From contig NC_089587.1 of assembly GCF_019320115.1 (NCBI RefSeq), positions 81,508,162 through 81,572,161 of the forward strand: a stretch of 64,000 nt of DNA, written 5' to 3'. The notes beneath the pieces are model-generated. The model had not been told where the DNA came from. It saw nothing but the letters and a program-made list of their open reading frames with translations, and ran no database searches. Positions 46,649-56,788 of this stretch are shown in pieces. The DNA is from Miscanthus floridulus. Its lineage: Eukaryota > Streptophyta > Magnoliopsida > Poales > Poaceae. How positions within the stretch are numbered: the stretch's first letter is position 1; each line of letters opens with the position of its first letter. Both the position numbers and the translations under genes were made by a program.

Positions 46649-47513
46649 GGGGGGAACGAGATCATCCCATTCTATCTGGTCTGTGGAGGGGCCAAAGTCA
46701 CGGATGAGGTTTCGCGTGAAGGTTGCCCACTTAGTTGTTGGTGCTTCCTTTGTCATCTAAATGTACCAGCATTGTGCTACGTCTATCAGATGAAATGCTA
46801 CATATTGGACCTATTCATCTGCTGGTGTGTGCTACAACCTGAAGAGTAGCTGCATCCTAGAAATCCAAGGTAGTGGATTTGTAGAGCTGTCAAATGTTGG
46901 AGTTGTCAATTGGGCCACGATGGTTGGCTGACATGGTGTTGGATGTAGTGTTGGTTCCGAGATTGGGTCCTGCAATGGTGCTGGCATTGTTGATGTAGTC
47001 GAAGGCAGCAGTGTTTCAGGCGCGTCAACTCTCTGTGCCGGTAGCCAGGTGGCCGACTGCTACTGTGGTGGCGCCTTGATCTGTTGGGCGGCCGTCGGGC
47101 TGGTTGGGGGTTGGCTAACCATGTCCACACTTGGCGGTTGGTGCTGAGCTATTAGTGTAGTTGCATTTGGTGGTGATGGAGGTGGAGCCAAAAATAGGCT
47201 GTCAAAGACGGCCGCGATGATTCCTAAAGCGTTGGAGGACTGGGGTTCCTCTGTCTTGCTCTTGAGGTAGGATCTGCCAACGGTGATCATGACGTTCTTT
47301 GTTTCGGTGGTGAGATCGTCAATGGTGGCTTCGCAATCCAATCTGGCTTGGATGGTGGTGATGGCTTCACCCTAGATGCACGCATGCTCGACATCGCGTA
47401 GGTAGGTGTTGACATTGATGAGCTGTCGATGCATCACATCAAAGTTCTTGTGGAGATTTTCGATGAATTCCTGTAGCAGCTGCTGGATGATGTCGGTGGT
47501 GGAAGCCATGGAT
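46649..47513 (-). pseudogene. Element A gag, N-terminal part
   Basis: From MASTTDIIQQLLQEFIENL at about 47511 the minus strand reads a gag-type protein: a helical N-terminus, a Pro/Thr/Gln-rich linker (about 47200-46950), then a retrotransposon-gag-like block (PLPWISRMQLLFRL, VAFHLIDVAQCWY, TKWATFTRNLIRDFGPST). It is interrupted by stops, and at 46648 by the solo LTR of family C; the reading resumes at 29126. The equivalent motifs in intact gypsy gag proteins surround a conserved WY. Confidence 0.7.
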
Positions 47514-47518
47514 CGTCT

Positions 47519-48390
47519 TGATGAGAACATGACACCCATGCATATGACCATGTTTGGCGCATGGTATGGAGGGGAAGGAGGCTAGCAAGGGTGTCCAAGT
47601 CAAGAAGGAGGCCCGAGGCTAATTCGGTTTGAGTCCCCAAGATGGAGGCCCAAGGCAACTCAAGTTCGAGCCTACCTTGGCCACCAGGACCAGTTACCTT
47701 AAACTGGTCACCCAGGACGCATCCGGACTCTGTTTTCGACAATCCACGTATGGTTGGAAAGATAATTTGATAAGGAAGCTAATACGAGTGGTCTCACATC
47801 AAAAGACCTTTAGAATCAATGAAAATCATCAAAACAAGTCAACATCCAGAATCTGCCAGGATGCTGCGACACCGTCTTTTGGTCCGTTGGACTGTGTATC
47901 GTGTTTGGGCCCATTAGGGGGCGCGTCCAGGGGGTGACGCCTAAGACTCTATAATTAGCAGCCGTCACTCTCCTTAGGGTTTGGGTTTTGTTTAGTTTTT
48001 GATTTCCTCGTGAAATAGATATCGTTTTGCTGCAACTGTAACGCCAAGGCTGCTTGCTGTGAACCAGGGCCCTAGTTCTTGATCTTGTTCGTCTATGGCA
48101 ATTAGTCCTTTCAAATAAAAACTTGAACTTCTTCTTGTTTTCATAAGCCTTATATTTATTTGCAATTTCAGATTACGTTCATCCCGTTCTTGCTTGTGTT
48201 CTCAATTTGCTTGTAGGAAAGCCTTCTCGGCAAGGTCAATCCCGTTCGCGTGATTGATAACCAATGGAGCAGTGGTGTAACGGTTGCAGGGGTCCGAATC
48301 AGTCTTGGTTCAAAGCCTAGATCGTGAACATCGAGTCTCCACCAATCGATGCTATCATACCTTTCGGAAGATCAGGCCTTGTCTACATCA
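47519..48390 (+). repeat. Element B 5' LTR
   Basis: 872 bp, starting TGATGAGAAC and ending TACATCA, followed by the primer binding site. Confidence 0.92.
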
Positions 48391-48392
48391 AG

Positions 48393-48404
48393 TGGTATCA
48401 GAGC
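48393..48404 (+). promoter_or_regulatory. Primer binding site of element B
   Basis: TGGTATCAGAGC, a perfect complement to the 3' end of initiator methionine tRNA, two bases after the LTR. Confidence 0.9.
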
Positions 48405-49340
48405 ATATCTTCCGAAATTTCCACATGCCACACCTTTCACTTGTTTAAGCTCATATTTTCTGTGGTTACTTCTTTTGTGCTCCTAAGTGAAAAAAATAAA
48501 TAAAAATAAAAATAAAAAAGTCAAGGAATCCCAAAAAAACAACAACAACCCAAAAATAGAGAAAAAAGATAGAGGCAAAAGTGGAACAATATCTAAAAGA
48601 GCACATAGAGAGCGCCATTTGAGCTATGGTTTGCTCCTAGTGCATCAAGTGATATCTTTTGTTTCCATAAAAATCAGCCGCTTTCCCTCCTTGTCATTGA
48701 GAACCTAAGAATTTTCCTTGATCGACCACATAGAACTGAGTGGTTTTGAGCTGTGCTGCTCGTGCATCTATAACTCTATCAGCCTAGCTTTGAGCATATC
48801 AAGTTGTGTGTTCAAATAATTTATATTGCAGCGTTCTTCTGAGAAACAAAAGAAAGGAAAGGAAAAGGAAGAAGGTGCACAAAAAAGAGAAAAAAAGCCG
48901 CACAAAAAAAAGAACAAGAAAAAAAATAAAAACTAAAAAAAAAGTGAAGAAAAATTCAAAAGTGCTTGCATTCTTTTGAGTCTTTGTGTTGAGTTGTATT
49001 ATAGGTTGCTTGAACTAGGTCCAGGACGAGTTTAGGCCGGCGACATAGAAGAGCTTGGGACTACTTTTCAATCTTATAATTTCAGAATTAAATTATTGCT
49101 ATTCCTTGCTACTATATTATGTCCGTCCAAGCTCCACTTTCTTCTAACCAAGTATAGGTTCGCCTTGCAATTGTTACACTCAAGCTATAATGGTATCATA
49201 GTCTCCGACCGATTGCACCGTCTGTTGCTTTGGTAAAAACACTTATAAGACCATGGTAAGACGCTTGAGAGTGCGTGACTTTACTCCTTGACCACATTCT
49301 ATAGTAGCTGATAGGGATAATACTTTTGTGTTGTCTTTTG
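48405..49340 (+). other. Element B 5' internal leader
   Basis: A-rich leader between primer site and gag, with long (A)n-rich stretches at 48488-48580 and 48840-48960. No gene. Confidence 0.5.
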
Positions 49341-50430
49341 CTGTCGTCTAACAATAACAGGTTGTTCATATCCACCAATTTATGATGGTATAGGTGCTGA
49401 TGAGTACATAGAGTGGAAAATTTCCATAGATAACATATTTGCTACTCGCTTTATGTGTCCAAGAAGGAAGGTAAAAAATACAGCTAGTGTTTTGTGATAT
49501 TATGCTTTATCTTGGTGGGAGTCTTTAGATCCTTCTAATAAACCTCAAACTTGGAATGATATGAAACTCCTTATGTGAGAAACCTTTATTAATACACCTT
49601 CTGTTTTGACTTCATATGCTGAGGTGCACCATTTAGAGGAAGAGTTTGTTGTTATTCCTCTTGCTATGACTAACCTTCTGTAGGATAATGTACATAAGCG
49701 AGAGGATGACATGGAAGAAAATGAGGAGCTCACAACCTCATATGCAAATTTAGAATCATCACTTCACAATGCACCTATTACTCCTACTGAGAACACAGGT
49801 AATGCCCATGGTGCTACACTCACGGAAGGTGAGAATTATTTTAATGTACTAAATTTTTCCATAAACCATGCTATCATAAAGTAATTGTTAGTGGAACCCT
49901 CTCTTAATTTATCTTTGTCCCATGATAATTTGCTTGATGTTCCCTGTGATAAAGATGAATTGGTTGATGATGCTTCAGTTTTACATGTTTTGGAACTAAT
50001 CACTTCTGCTGAAAATAAACATGTTATTCATATTGCTACTAAAATTGATGAGCTCAAACTATTGTCTTCTTTACATACTTTGGGTTACATTGAATTTGAT
50101 GATTTGTGTAACCTAGATTGTTTGGAGGAGGGTCTTTTTAAATATATTGATTTGCCATGGTTTTCTAAACACACATATCATATTATTGACAAATATAACA
50201 ACAAAGGACAATATATGATACATCGAGTATACATTCGTAGTAATATGAATTCTTCTTTTGTTGTACAAGATTATGATCGTTTAGAGGGTAGCCATAATAT
50301 TACAAACATTTTCTCATGTTCCTCAAAGAAACAAGTTCACTTCCAAGAAGGGGACCATTGTTGGTTGTTACCTATGTCTGCTAGACCATCTATTCCAGCA
50401 TTGTCTTTGGTTAGTTCTAATCTTTTATAG
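49341..50430 (+). pseudogene. Element B gag-like frame, decayed
   Basis: Reading from about 49360 gives PPIYDGIGADEYIEWKISI, then ALSWWESLDP, matching the start of a gypsy-type gag domain (substrate-binding W/E block, then WW). Stops interrupt it at several points. The longest open piece is 49885-50430 (181 codons), an acidic Leu/Asp-rich stretch ending QVHFQEGDHCWLLPMSARPS. No zinc knuckle, protease, RT or integrase is visible before the 3' LTR. Confidence 0.65.
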
Positions 50431-50654
50431 GATAGTGTTGACATACATCGTGTGCATTCGGATCATGGAGTCTACATGCTTACTAAAATTTTTATGCGAG
50501 ATGGCATGCTATAAACTTGGAAACATAGTCACGTTCCTTCTCACAATTATTTCAGTTCCCTTTGTCTTCGCAACCCCATTCTCCTTTGTGTTGTGCAGGA
50601 TCAGTTTCAAGCACAATCGACGCCGAGGACGGTTTTTTGTCAAGAAGGGGAGGA

Positions 50655-51528
50655 TGATGAGGACATGACACTCATGCATATGATCATGTTTGGCACATGG
50701 TATGGAGGGCTAGAAGGCCAGCAAGGGTGTCCAAGTCAAGAAGAAGGCCCGAGGCTAATTCGATTTGAGTCCCCGAGGTGGAGACCCAAAGCAACTCAAG
50801 TTCGAGTCTGCCTCGACCTCTAGGACTAGTTTGCCTTAAACTGGTCACCCAGGACATATTCGGACTCCATTTTTTATGATCCACATATGGTTGGAAAGCT
50901 AATTTGATAAGGAAGCCAATACAAGTGTTTTCACATCAAAAGACCTTCAGAATCAATAGGAATCATTGAAACAAGTTAGCATCCAAAATTTACCAGGGTG
51001 TTGCGACATCGTCTTTTGGTCCGTTGGACCGTGTATCATGTTTGGGCCCATTAGGGGGCGCGTCCAGGGGGGTGACGCCCAAGACTCTATAATTAGCAAC
51101 CATCGCTCTCCTTAGGGTTTGGGTTTTATTTAGTTCTTGACTTCCTCGTGAAACAGACATCGTTTTGCTGTAACTGTGCCACCAAGGTTGCTTGCTGTGA
51201 ACCAGGGCCGTAGTTCTTGATCTTGTTCGCCTATGGTGATTAATCCTTTCGAATAAAGACTTGAACTCCTTCTTGTTTTCATAAGCCTTATATTTATTTA
51301 CAATTTCAGATTGCGTTCATCCCGTTCTTGCTTGTGTTCTCGATTCGCTTGCAAGAAAGCCTTCTCGACGAGGTCAATCGCGTTCGCGTGGTTGATAACC
51401 AACGGAGCAGTGGTGTAACAGTTGCGGGGGTCTGAATCAGTCTTGGTTCGAAGCCTAGATCATGAACGTCAAGTCTCCACCAATCGATGCTATCATACCT
51501 TTTGGAAGATTGGGCCTTGTCTACATCA
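50655..51528 (+). repeat. Element B 3' LTR
   Basis: 874 bp, preceded directly by a polypurine tract. It is clearly diverged from the 5' LTR (many substitutions by eye), so B is older than E. Confidence 0.92.
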
Positions 51529-51536
51529 CGTCTGAT

Positions 51537-51548
51537 CTCTGGATACCA
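51537..51548 (-). promoter_or_regulatory. Primer binding site of element A
   Basis: The minus strand reads TGGTATCCAGAG directly after the LTR, close to the TGGTATCAGAGC complementary to initiator methionine tRNA (one extra C). Confidence 0.75.
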
Positions 51549-51549
51549 G

Positions 51550-51955
51550 TGTAAGAGCCCTGCTGGGAAGGGGGCCCTTGGTAGGTGGCGGCTAGGGTTT
51601 AGGGGGATGTGGGCGGCGGCACAGGGAGAGGGCGGTGGCACTGAGGAGACAGAGAGAGGGAGCCGGCGTAGGGAGAGGAAGGAGAGGTAGGGGAGGGGAT
51701 AATTGTTCTCTTATTGCTTAATTAGATTGATTACACCCTCCTTGTATATATAGTCCCTATTGGACTTGTATCCCAAGCAACTACGAAATATCCTTATAGA
51801 TTGGATTCTCCCTTCCATAACATGCTCTAATAAGGTAAACCTCCTAACCTAATCCCTCCCAGGACATGACGGTGGCATGGGCGACGGCGCCCCCTCCTCG
51901 GGCCTCCCTAGGCACGTTAGCTCTAGGTTGGGGGACTCTCATTAGACGTATGACA
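51550..51955 (-). repeat. Element A 5' LTR
   Basis: 406 bp, next to the primer binding site, followed by the AAGAC duplication and the end of the BBR/BPC coding sequence. Confidence 0.9.
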
Positions 51956-52647
51956 AAGACGTTTTTGGGCTAAGCATGACACGAATAAGTTTGTAACGAT
52001 CAGGTAAAGAAAAAGTCATGCTATGTTTGTTGCTTTGTAGGTTGTAGAGCTGCAATTAGGCCTGATTTATTGTTTGTATGCCTATGTGCCAATCTGCAGA
52101 CATTTGTAGTAGTAGTTTGTAGCCATGTTTAGTTTCGTTGTCTTAATTGTCATGTCTATCTCGAGCTTCGGATATTGACCCAACTGAAGTCTTTGTATCC
52201 TTCACTTTGCAAATTGTACTGTACCCATAATAGTCTCTAATTTAGGGCATGAAATTCAATGCTTTAGTTAAATCTATGTGGAAGTAAGCATTATGTGGAG
52301 GTTTTCTCTAGTGGAGGACATTAACCAGTATATTTTGGATAATGAGATAACAGTGAAGTTTCTGTATGGTATCTATTCTAACTTCTAAGTAAAGTTTTTA
52401 TGAAGTACTCATTACGTATCCAAAGTCTTACAATTTACAATCAAGAACAGATTCAAGAAACTAAATTCTTGATTGTATCTTCATTACTCTCCACCTCCAG
52501 TGGTGTGCACCAAAGCAAATTGTATTGTTTGTGGCCTTCTTGCTCACCATGAAATATACACTGAACTTTGCTTTTAGTTGATGTTGTATTTTCTTGTCAA
52601 GTGCTAGCTGGCATGTAGTATTTCTTCAGAAAGAGTGTGTGCAGGTT

Positions 52648-52734
52648 GGTTGTGCTTAACTTTCTCTATGGTATTTGGTTGTGCATAACTATATTTATGG
52701 TATTTGGTTGCGCATAACTTTATTTATGGTATTT
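52648..52734 (+). repeat. Tandem repeat, three 29-bp units
   Basis: Units at 52648, 52677 and 52706 share the pattern ggttgYgcWtaactWt with the ending atggtattt. Confidence 0.85.
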
Positions 52735-53365
52735 GGTTTCTTTGGTTCCATGTGTTAGAATAAAGAAGCTATCCTGGAGCTATGAACATTTCTTAGTGAT
52801 GTGTTTGTCAGAAATGGTTGAGAAGTATTCTGTTATTGCTATTGGCATCGATAGATACACATGTGTCTTTTCCAAAAACTTTTTACAAGTGTTCAAGTGT
52901 TCAAATCTGGTTATGAAGCGAAGTAGATTTCAAGCAGTATGACAAATGGATCCATGATGCAGTGTTTGAAAACTCAAAATTAATTGGGTTCAGAGATGGT
53001 TATTATTTTTATATGCTTAATGAAGACGCTCTGTTTTAGTTGAAATGTTAATGATTTTATTTCTGTTTTATCGTGATATAACAAACTAAGTAATCATCAG
53101 ATTGTTTGGCTTTTCCATTGTTATTCCCTGGAGGGCAATGAAACAGGAATTAGGTGATTTGTTTAATCTGGTAGTATTGTAGTCCTAGTTTTCATTGTTA
53201 GGTAAGTTGGTATAGTATATTTTTAAGCTTCTCTTTTGTATTGGATAGTTTCTCTTACATTTGTGTGATTATCTTACTAGCAGGATAAACTTTAATAGTT
53301 TATGCAGATGTAGTGGTTGATCATGTTCTTTTATGAACATATAGATTTTGTTTTTTAAAGTATGT

Positions 53366-53900
53366 AGACCGTTTGGGCTAAGCATGGCACAAACAAAAAT
53401 TTAATGATCAGGTCACCTTAGGTTCCATGGCTGTAGCTTGCCCTGAGTTATTCTGTATGTATCTGTAGAAGTTTTTACAGCTTGTAGCCATTTTCAGTTT
53501 TGTGATATTTAATTTACATGCCAGTATCAGATCTGTCCATCTCTTTTGTTTATAAGTTGAAGGCTAGCAGCAGCAGTCTCTAACTTAGATGGCATGAAGT
53601 TTAATGTGTCCAATGTTTGGTGTTTCTGAATTTTTAATTTGCTACATATTACATCTTTCATTATTTTTTATGAAATACTCATTTTTGTGCTAGTAGTGTT
53701 TATCGTCAATTCTTGTTAACCTGTCCTGATGCCATATCCTATTTCATCAGGGAAGTAAAATTCTTGATAGTGCACAGTGTTAAGATGTGCATAGAACTTA
53801 GAAGGAAGTTCTAATGTTTGTGCAACCTCACTTGACAATCCTGATTAATGTTGCAACACTTAATTAAATTGTTTGGTTATCCTGGTTATATGGGAGAGGT
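53366..53900 (+). pseudogene. Second partial copy of the BBR/BPC 3' end
   Basis: The frame around 53370-53415 reads VWAKHGTNK then LMIR, equivalent to the last residues of the BBR/BPC family (FWAKHGTNKFVTIR). Downstream phrases gtagccat, agtctctaa, ttag..ggcatgaa and atactcatt appear in the same order as after the copy at 51956. Upstream of 53366 no BBR/BPC coding sequence is seen, so only the 3' end was duplicated or survives. Confidence 0.6.
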
Positions 53901-54134
53901 TATCCTTGAACCTGGGACCATTTATTTGTGGGAGAATTTTAGGATTTGACACCTAGTGTTTCACTTACATGTGGCCGTTATAACCCTGTGTCAATGAGAC
54001 ATCGTGTGCATATCTTGTGGTTCCGAAGAATAGAATGTCAGAATCTGTCATGGGCAATGTCAGGCTTATCTTATGTTATCTCCTAGTAATATACGTGAAC
54101 AAGAAAACATGTTTATAGAACCTTTAGGTCACAA

Positions 54135-54773
54135 TGCTAGCGCCTGGACGTCCGGACGGACGGGGCGTCCGGACACCCATGTCTGCACCTGTTTCCTGCG
54201 CCCACGTGGGGCCCACGCAGTCCCAAACATCACCAGCATCGAGAAAGAGGGGGAGGGGGCGGCGGATGCCTAGCCGACGCTGGGAGAAGAAGGAGACACC
54301 GAGGAAGGCAGCAGAAAGCGAGGAAGGAGATACAACACCCGATCTACTTTTGAAACATCCAGATGTAACAATTGCAACATACGTTTAAAGGGGGATGAAA
54401 TACTTGAAACATGCATCTAAAACACTTGTAAAAATATATGAAAACACTAAAAACCATTGTAAAACATACGCAAACATCCAAATAAAACACTTGCAACATA
54501 TGCGTGAAACATATGCAACATCTAAATAAACACACTTATAACATACGTCTGGAAAAACATAGATGAAACATTGGGAACATAAGCTTACAACATTCGTGTA
54601 CAACTATTGCAACATGTGCAACATTCTGATCTACTTTTGCAACATCCGCATGAAACACCTACAATATACCTCTGAAACATCTGAAAACTTAAAACAAAAG
54701 CTTGCAATATGTGCTTTTAGCGCAATATTTCTGTTTCGGAATGGAGGCTCGTCGGTGCATGGAGTTCACCGGT
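54135..54773 (+). repeat. Left terminal inverted repeat of the long-TIR element
   Basis: 639 bp. GC-rich outer 200 bp (cgcctggacgtccggac), then AT-rich with repeated 'caacat' and 'gaaaca' words. Confidence 0.85.
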
Positions 54774-55488
54774 AGAGAGCTCGCCATTGGCGTGGAGCTC
54801 ACCGTTCCGGTAGAGAAGGCCGCGACATGTTCGGTGGAGAAGGCCACGGTGGATCCACGCACTCTAGAAGGCCACGACAGATTACCAACTCCACGCCATA
54901 GCCACCCTCGCCTCCCCTCCCGAGTGGTGGCACGGGTGTTTGTCGCCGTGCTCGTCTCCCACGCGCCGCTCGCCCCGCTAGCACGTGGGCCTCTGGAGCC
55001 ACCGTTTCCTCCCATGCACGAGGGCCTCGGAGCTGTCGTCGCCTTGCTTGCGCGTCGGCAACCGGCAGCCAGGCATGGGAAGCGTAGTGGTCATCGAAGA
55101 TGTAGGCCGCAAGAGTGTAGAAGGGTCGCACGCCAGCAGCCGGACGCTAGAAGCGCTGCAGTGGTTGCCTGAGGGCGGCCGCCATATCCCTGACACCACG
55201 ACGCTAGGGAACGGAGATGCGCTATCGTGCATGAGGTGGTTGTTATTGCCTCTGTGGCTGCATCGCTGACCCCATGCCACCACCTCTGAATCTCTGATTC
55301 GCCATAGCAGCTGCTCCGATGAGCTGGGTTAGCATCTCGCCCACCTCTTTTTTTAACAAAATCTCGCACACCTTCTGGCTCGATGAATAATGGATGAGGC
55401 GCTCGCTTGAATAGATAAGGCCACACCGACCACCACTTCAGCCTATTTTTTTAGAGGTAGTAGCCTCCATGCCACCGACGAACTCTAC
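54774..55488. other. Central region of the long-TIR element
   Basis: GC-rich stretch with overlapping open frames on both strands and no recognisable domain. It could be captured host DNA, but I cannot identify a source gene. Confidence 0.35.
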
Positions 55489-56114
55489 ACCGGTGAACTC
55501 CATGCGCTGACGAGCCTCCATTCCGAAACAAAAATATTATGCTAAAAGCGAATGTTGCAAGCTTATGTTTCAAGTTTTTCAGATGTTTCAGAGGTATGTT
55601 GCAAGTGTTTCATGCGGATGTTGCAAAAGTAGATCAAAATATTGCATATGTTGCAATAGTTGTACACGTATGTTGCAAGCTTATGTTCCCAATGTTTCAT
55701 ATGTGTTTTTTCCAGACGTATGTTATAAGTGTGTTTATTTGTATGTTGCATGTTGCAAGTGTTTTATTTGGATGTTGTGCATGTTTTACAATGTTTTTTA
55801 AGTGCTTTTCATGTGTTTTTGCAAATATTTCAGAAGCATGTTTCAAGTATTTTATCTCCTTCAGACATATGTTGCAATTGTTACATTTAAATATTTCAAA
55901 AGTAGATCGGGTGTTGTATCTCCTTACTTGCTTTCTATTGCCTTCCTCGGTGTCTCCTCCTCCTCCTGACACCGACTAGGCATCTGTCGCCCCCTCCCCC
56001 TCTTTCTCGATGTTGGTGATGTTTAGGACAGCGTGGGCCCCACGTGGGCGTGGGAAACGGTTGCAGGCGCATGCGTCCGGATGCCCCGTTCGTCGAGATA
56101 TCCGAGCGCTAGCA
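55489..56114 (-). repeat. Right terminal inverted repeat of the long-TIR element
   Basis: 626 bp, inverse of 54135-54773 with scattered substitutions and small indels. Confidence 0.85.
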
Positions 56115-56455
56115 AGCCCCTTTTTTAGATATTATTTTTTATTATATATTGATATAATGTATATCTAAGTGTATAGTAAAAGGTACGTATAAAAAAATCA
56201 AAACATTTTATAATTTGAAATGAGTATATATCGAGAAAAAAATTTAAAAGATGCGCGATTTGACACCAATGACTTTTAAATTAAACATAAGAGTACATCG
56301 AAAACCAGTTTAGTTATATTCTTCATTGGATCGTTTGCCGTTGGAACTTGAAAAGTGTGGTCGAAAATATGAAGAGATATTTTTAATTCATTCGTTCGTT
56401 TATAAAGTGTGGTCGAAATTATGAAGAGATCATTCATTCGTTTACAGTAGTATAA
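56115..56455. other. AT-rich spacer
   Basis: Nothing recognisable; two copies of 'aagtgtggtcgaaaRtatgaagagat' at about 56354 and 56405. Confidence 0.35.
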
Positions 56456-56788
56456 GGGGGTGTTTAGATTTAGCTACTAAAATTTAGAAGGTGTGTTGGG
56501 AGGATGTTGCATGGGGTGTTCGGATACTAATAAAAAAATAAATTACATAATCCGTCAGTACTCCACGAGACGATTTTTTAAGCATAATTAATCCGTCATT
56601 AGCACATGTTTACTGTAGCAAAACATTGTCAAATCATGGACTAATTAGACTCAAAAGATTCGTCTCGCAAATTAGTCATAAACTATGTAATTAGTTTCGT
56701 AATTAGTCTATATTTAATACTCCATGAATGTGTCCAAACATCCGATGAGACAACGACTAAAATTTAGGAGGGGCAACCAAACACCTCC
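56456..56788. mobile_element. PIF/Harbinger-type MITE (333 bp) with TAA duplication
   Basis: Ends are GGGGGTGTTTAG (left) and GGAGGTGTTTGG (right, reverse complement). TAA is at 56453-56455 and 56789-56791. The interior carries 'ccgtcattagcacatgtttactgtagca' in two parts and 'catggactaattagactcaaaagattcgtctcg', as in the copies at 11502 and 63695. Confidence 0.85.

Larger units (their letters stand above)
47519..51528 (+). mobile_element. Element B: gag-only LTR retrotransposon (4.0 kb, plus strand) inserted beside the primer site of A
   Basis: LTRs 47519-48390 and 50655-51528 begin TGATGAG(A/G)ACATGACAC and end TTGTCTACATCA. The duplication CGTCT lies at 47514-47518 and 51529-51533. The primer site TGGTATCAGAGC is at 48393-48404, and the polypurine tract AAGAAGGGGAGGA lies just before the right LTR. 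The internal region is only 2.26 kb, with a broken gag-like frame and no pol. Polyadenylation signal AATAAA occurs in both LTRs (about 48115 and 51253). Confidence 0.92.
27270..51955 (-). mobile_element. Element A: gag-only LTR retrotransposon (minus strand) hosting the nested block
   Basis: LTRs 27270-27713 and 51550-51955 begin TGTAAGAGCCC and end GTATG(C/A)CA. The duplication AAGAC lies at 27265-27269 and 51956-51960, and the BBR/BPC coding sequence resumes across it. Orientation is minus: next to the right LTR the minus strand reads CTGGTATCCAGAGATCAG (initiator-Met-tRNA-type primer site), and next to the left LTR it reads GGAGAAGGTGGAGTGA (polypurine tract). Own sequence without nested elements is only about 3.15 kb: the LTRs plus 27714-29126, 46649-47518 and a 21-bp piece at 51529-51549. 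The coding remnant is gag-like; no protease, RT or integrase was found, so it must have depended on another element. The two LTRs differ by substitutions and by two indels, so the insertion is not recent. Confidence 0.9.
26104..52010 (+). pseudogene. BBR/BPC (GAGA-binding) transcription factor gene relic, split by insertions
   Basis: BBR/BPC proteins are plant nuclear regulators binding (GA)n repeats. The pieces run 26104-26251, 26765-27269 and 51956-52010 (the rest is inserted DNA). They read: a His/Gly-rich stretch (KALHSHPIV, then HGGYIVHHHH), TGYGM then LQMMQPQ, a Lys/Pro-rich basic region (KKRQRGQQQ, then PKSPKPKK), RRRGPKKTGGMVINGI, and the family's diagnostic C-terminal domain. That domain has its five cysteines in VCSCTGAPQQCYRWG and GGWQSACC, then RRKMSQGAFKK, LAGEGYNL and NPIDLKT. 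The last residues (WAKH, TNKFVTIR, stop) are beyond the 24.7-kb insertion. Lesions include a frameshift near 26206, a hAT MITE at 26252, a frameshift near 26949, the LTR element at 27270, and one extra T in the T-run at 51962-51966. The N-terminal region is missing. The order matches barley-BBR-like group I proteins. Confidence 0.9.
52011..54134. other. Former 3' flank of the BBR/BPC gene
   Basis: No intact gene. It begins with the 3' UTR of the BBR/BPC relic and contains a second, degraded copy of that gene's tail (listed separately) and a short tandem repeat at 52648-52734. Confidence 0.4.
54135..56114. mobile_element. Long-TIR foldback element (probable Mutator-like, non-autonomous, about 2 kb)
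   Basis: 54135-54773 and 55489-56114 are inverted copies along their whole length, from TGCTAGCGC at both outer ends (right end as reverse complement) to CACCGGT at the inner ends. A unique centre of about 715 bp lies between. Long TIRs are typical of MULEs. The TIRs contain runs of related words (aaacacttgcaacat, gaaacatctga). Open frames in the centre match no transposase. I could not find a clear 9-bp target duplication, so MULE is an inference from TIR length. Confidence 0.75.

Noticed and set aside
54702..55283. Open frames up to 156 codons in the centre of the long-TIR element
   Set aside because: Three or more overlapping frames on both strands without any recognisable motif. I keep captured host DNA as a possibility but call no gene.
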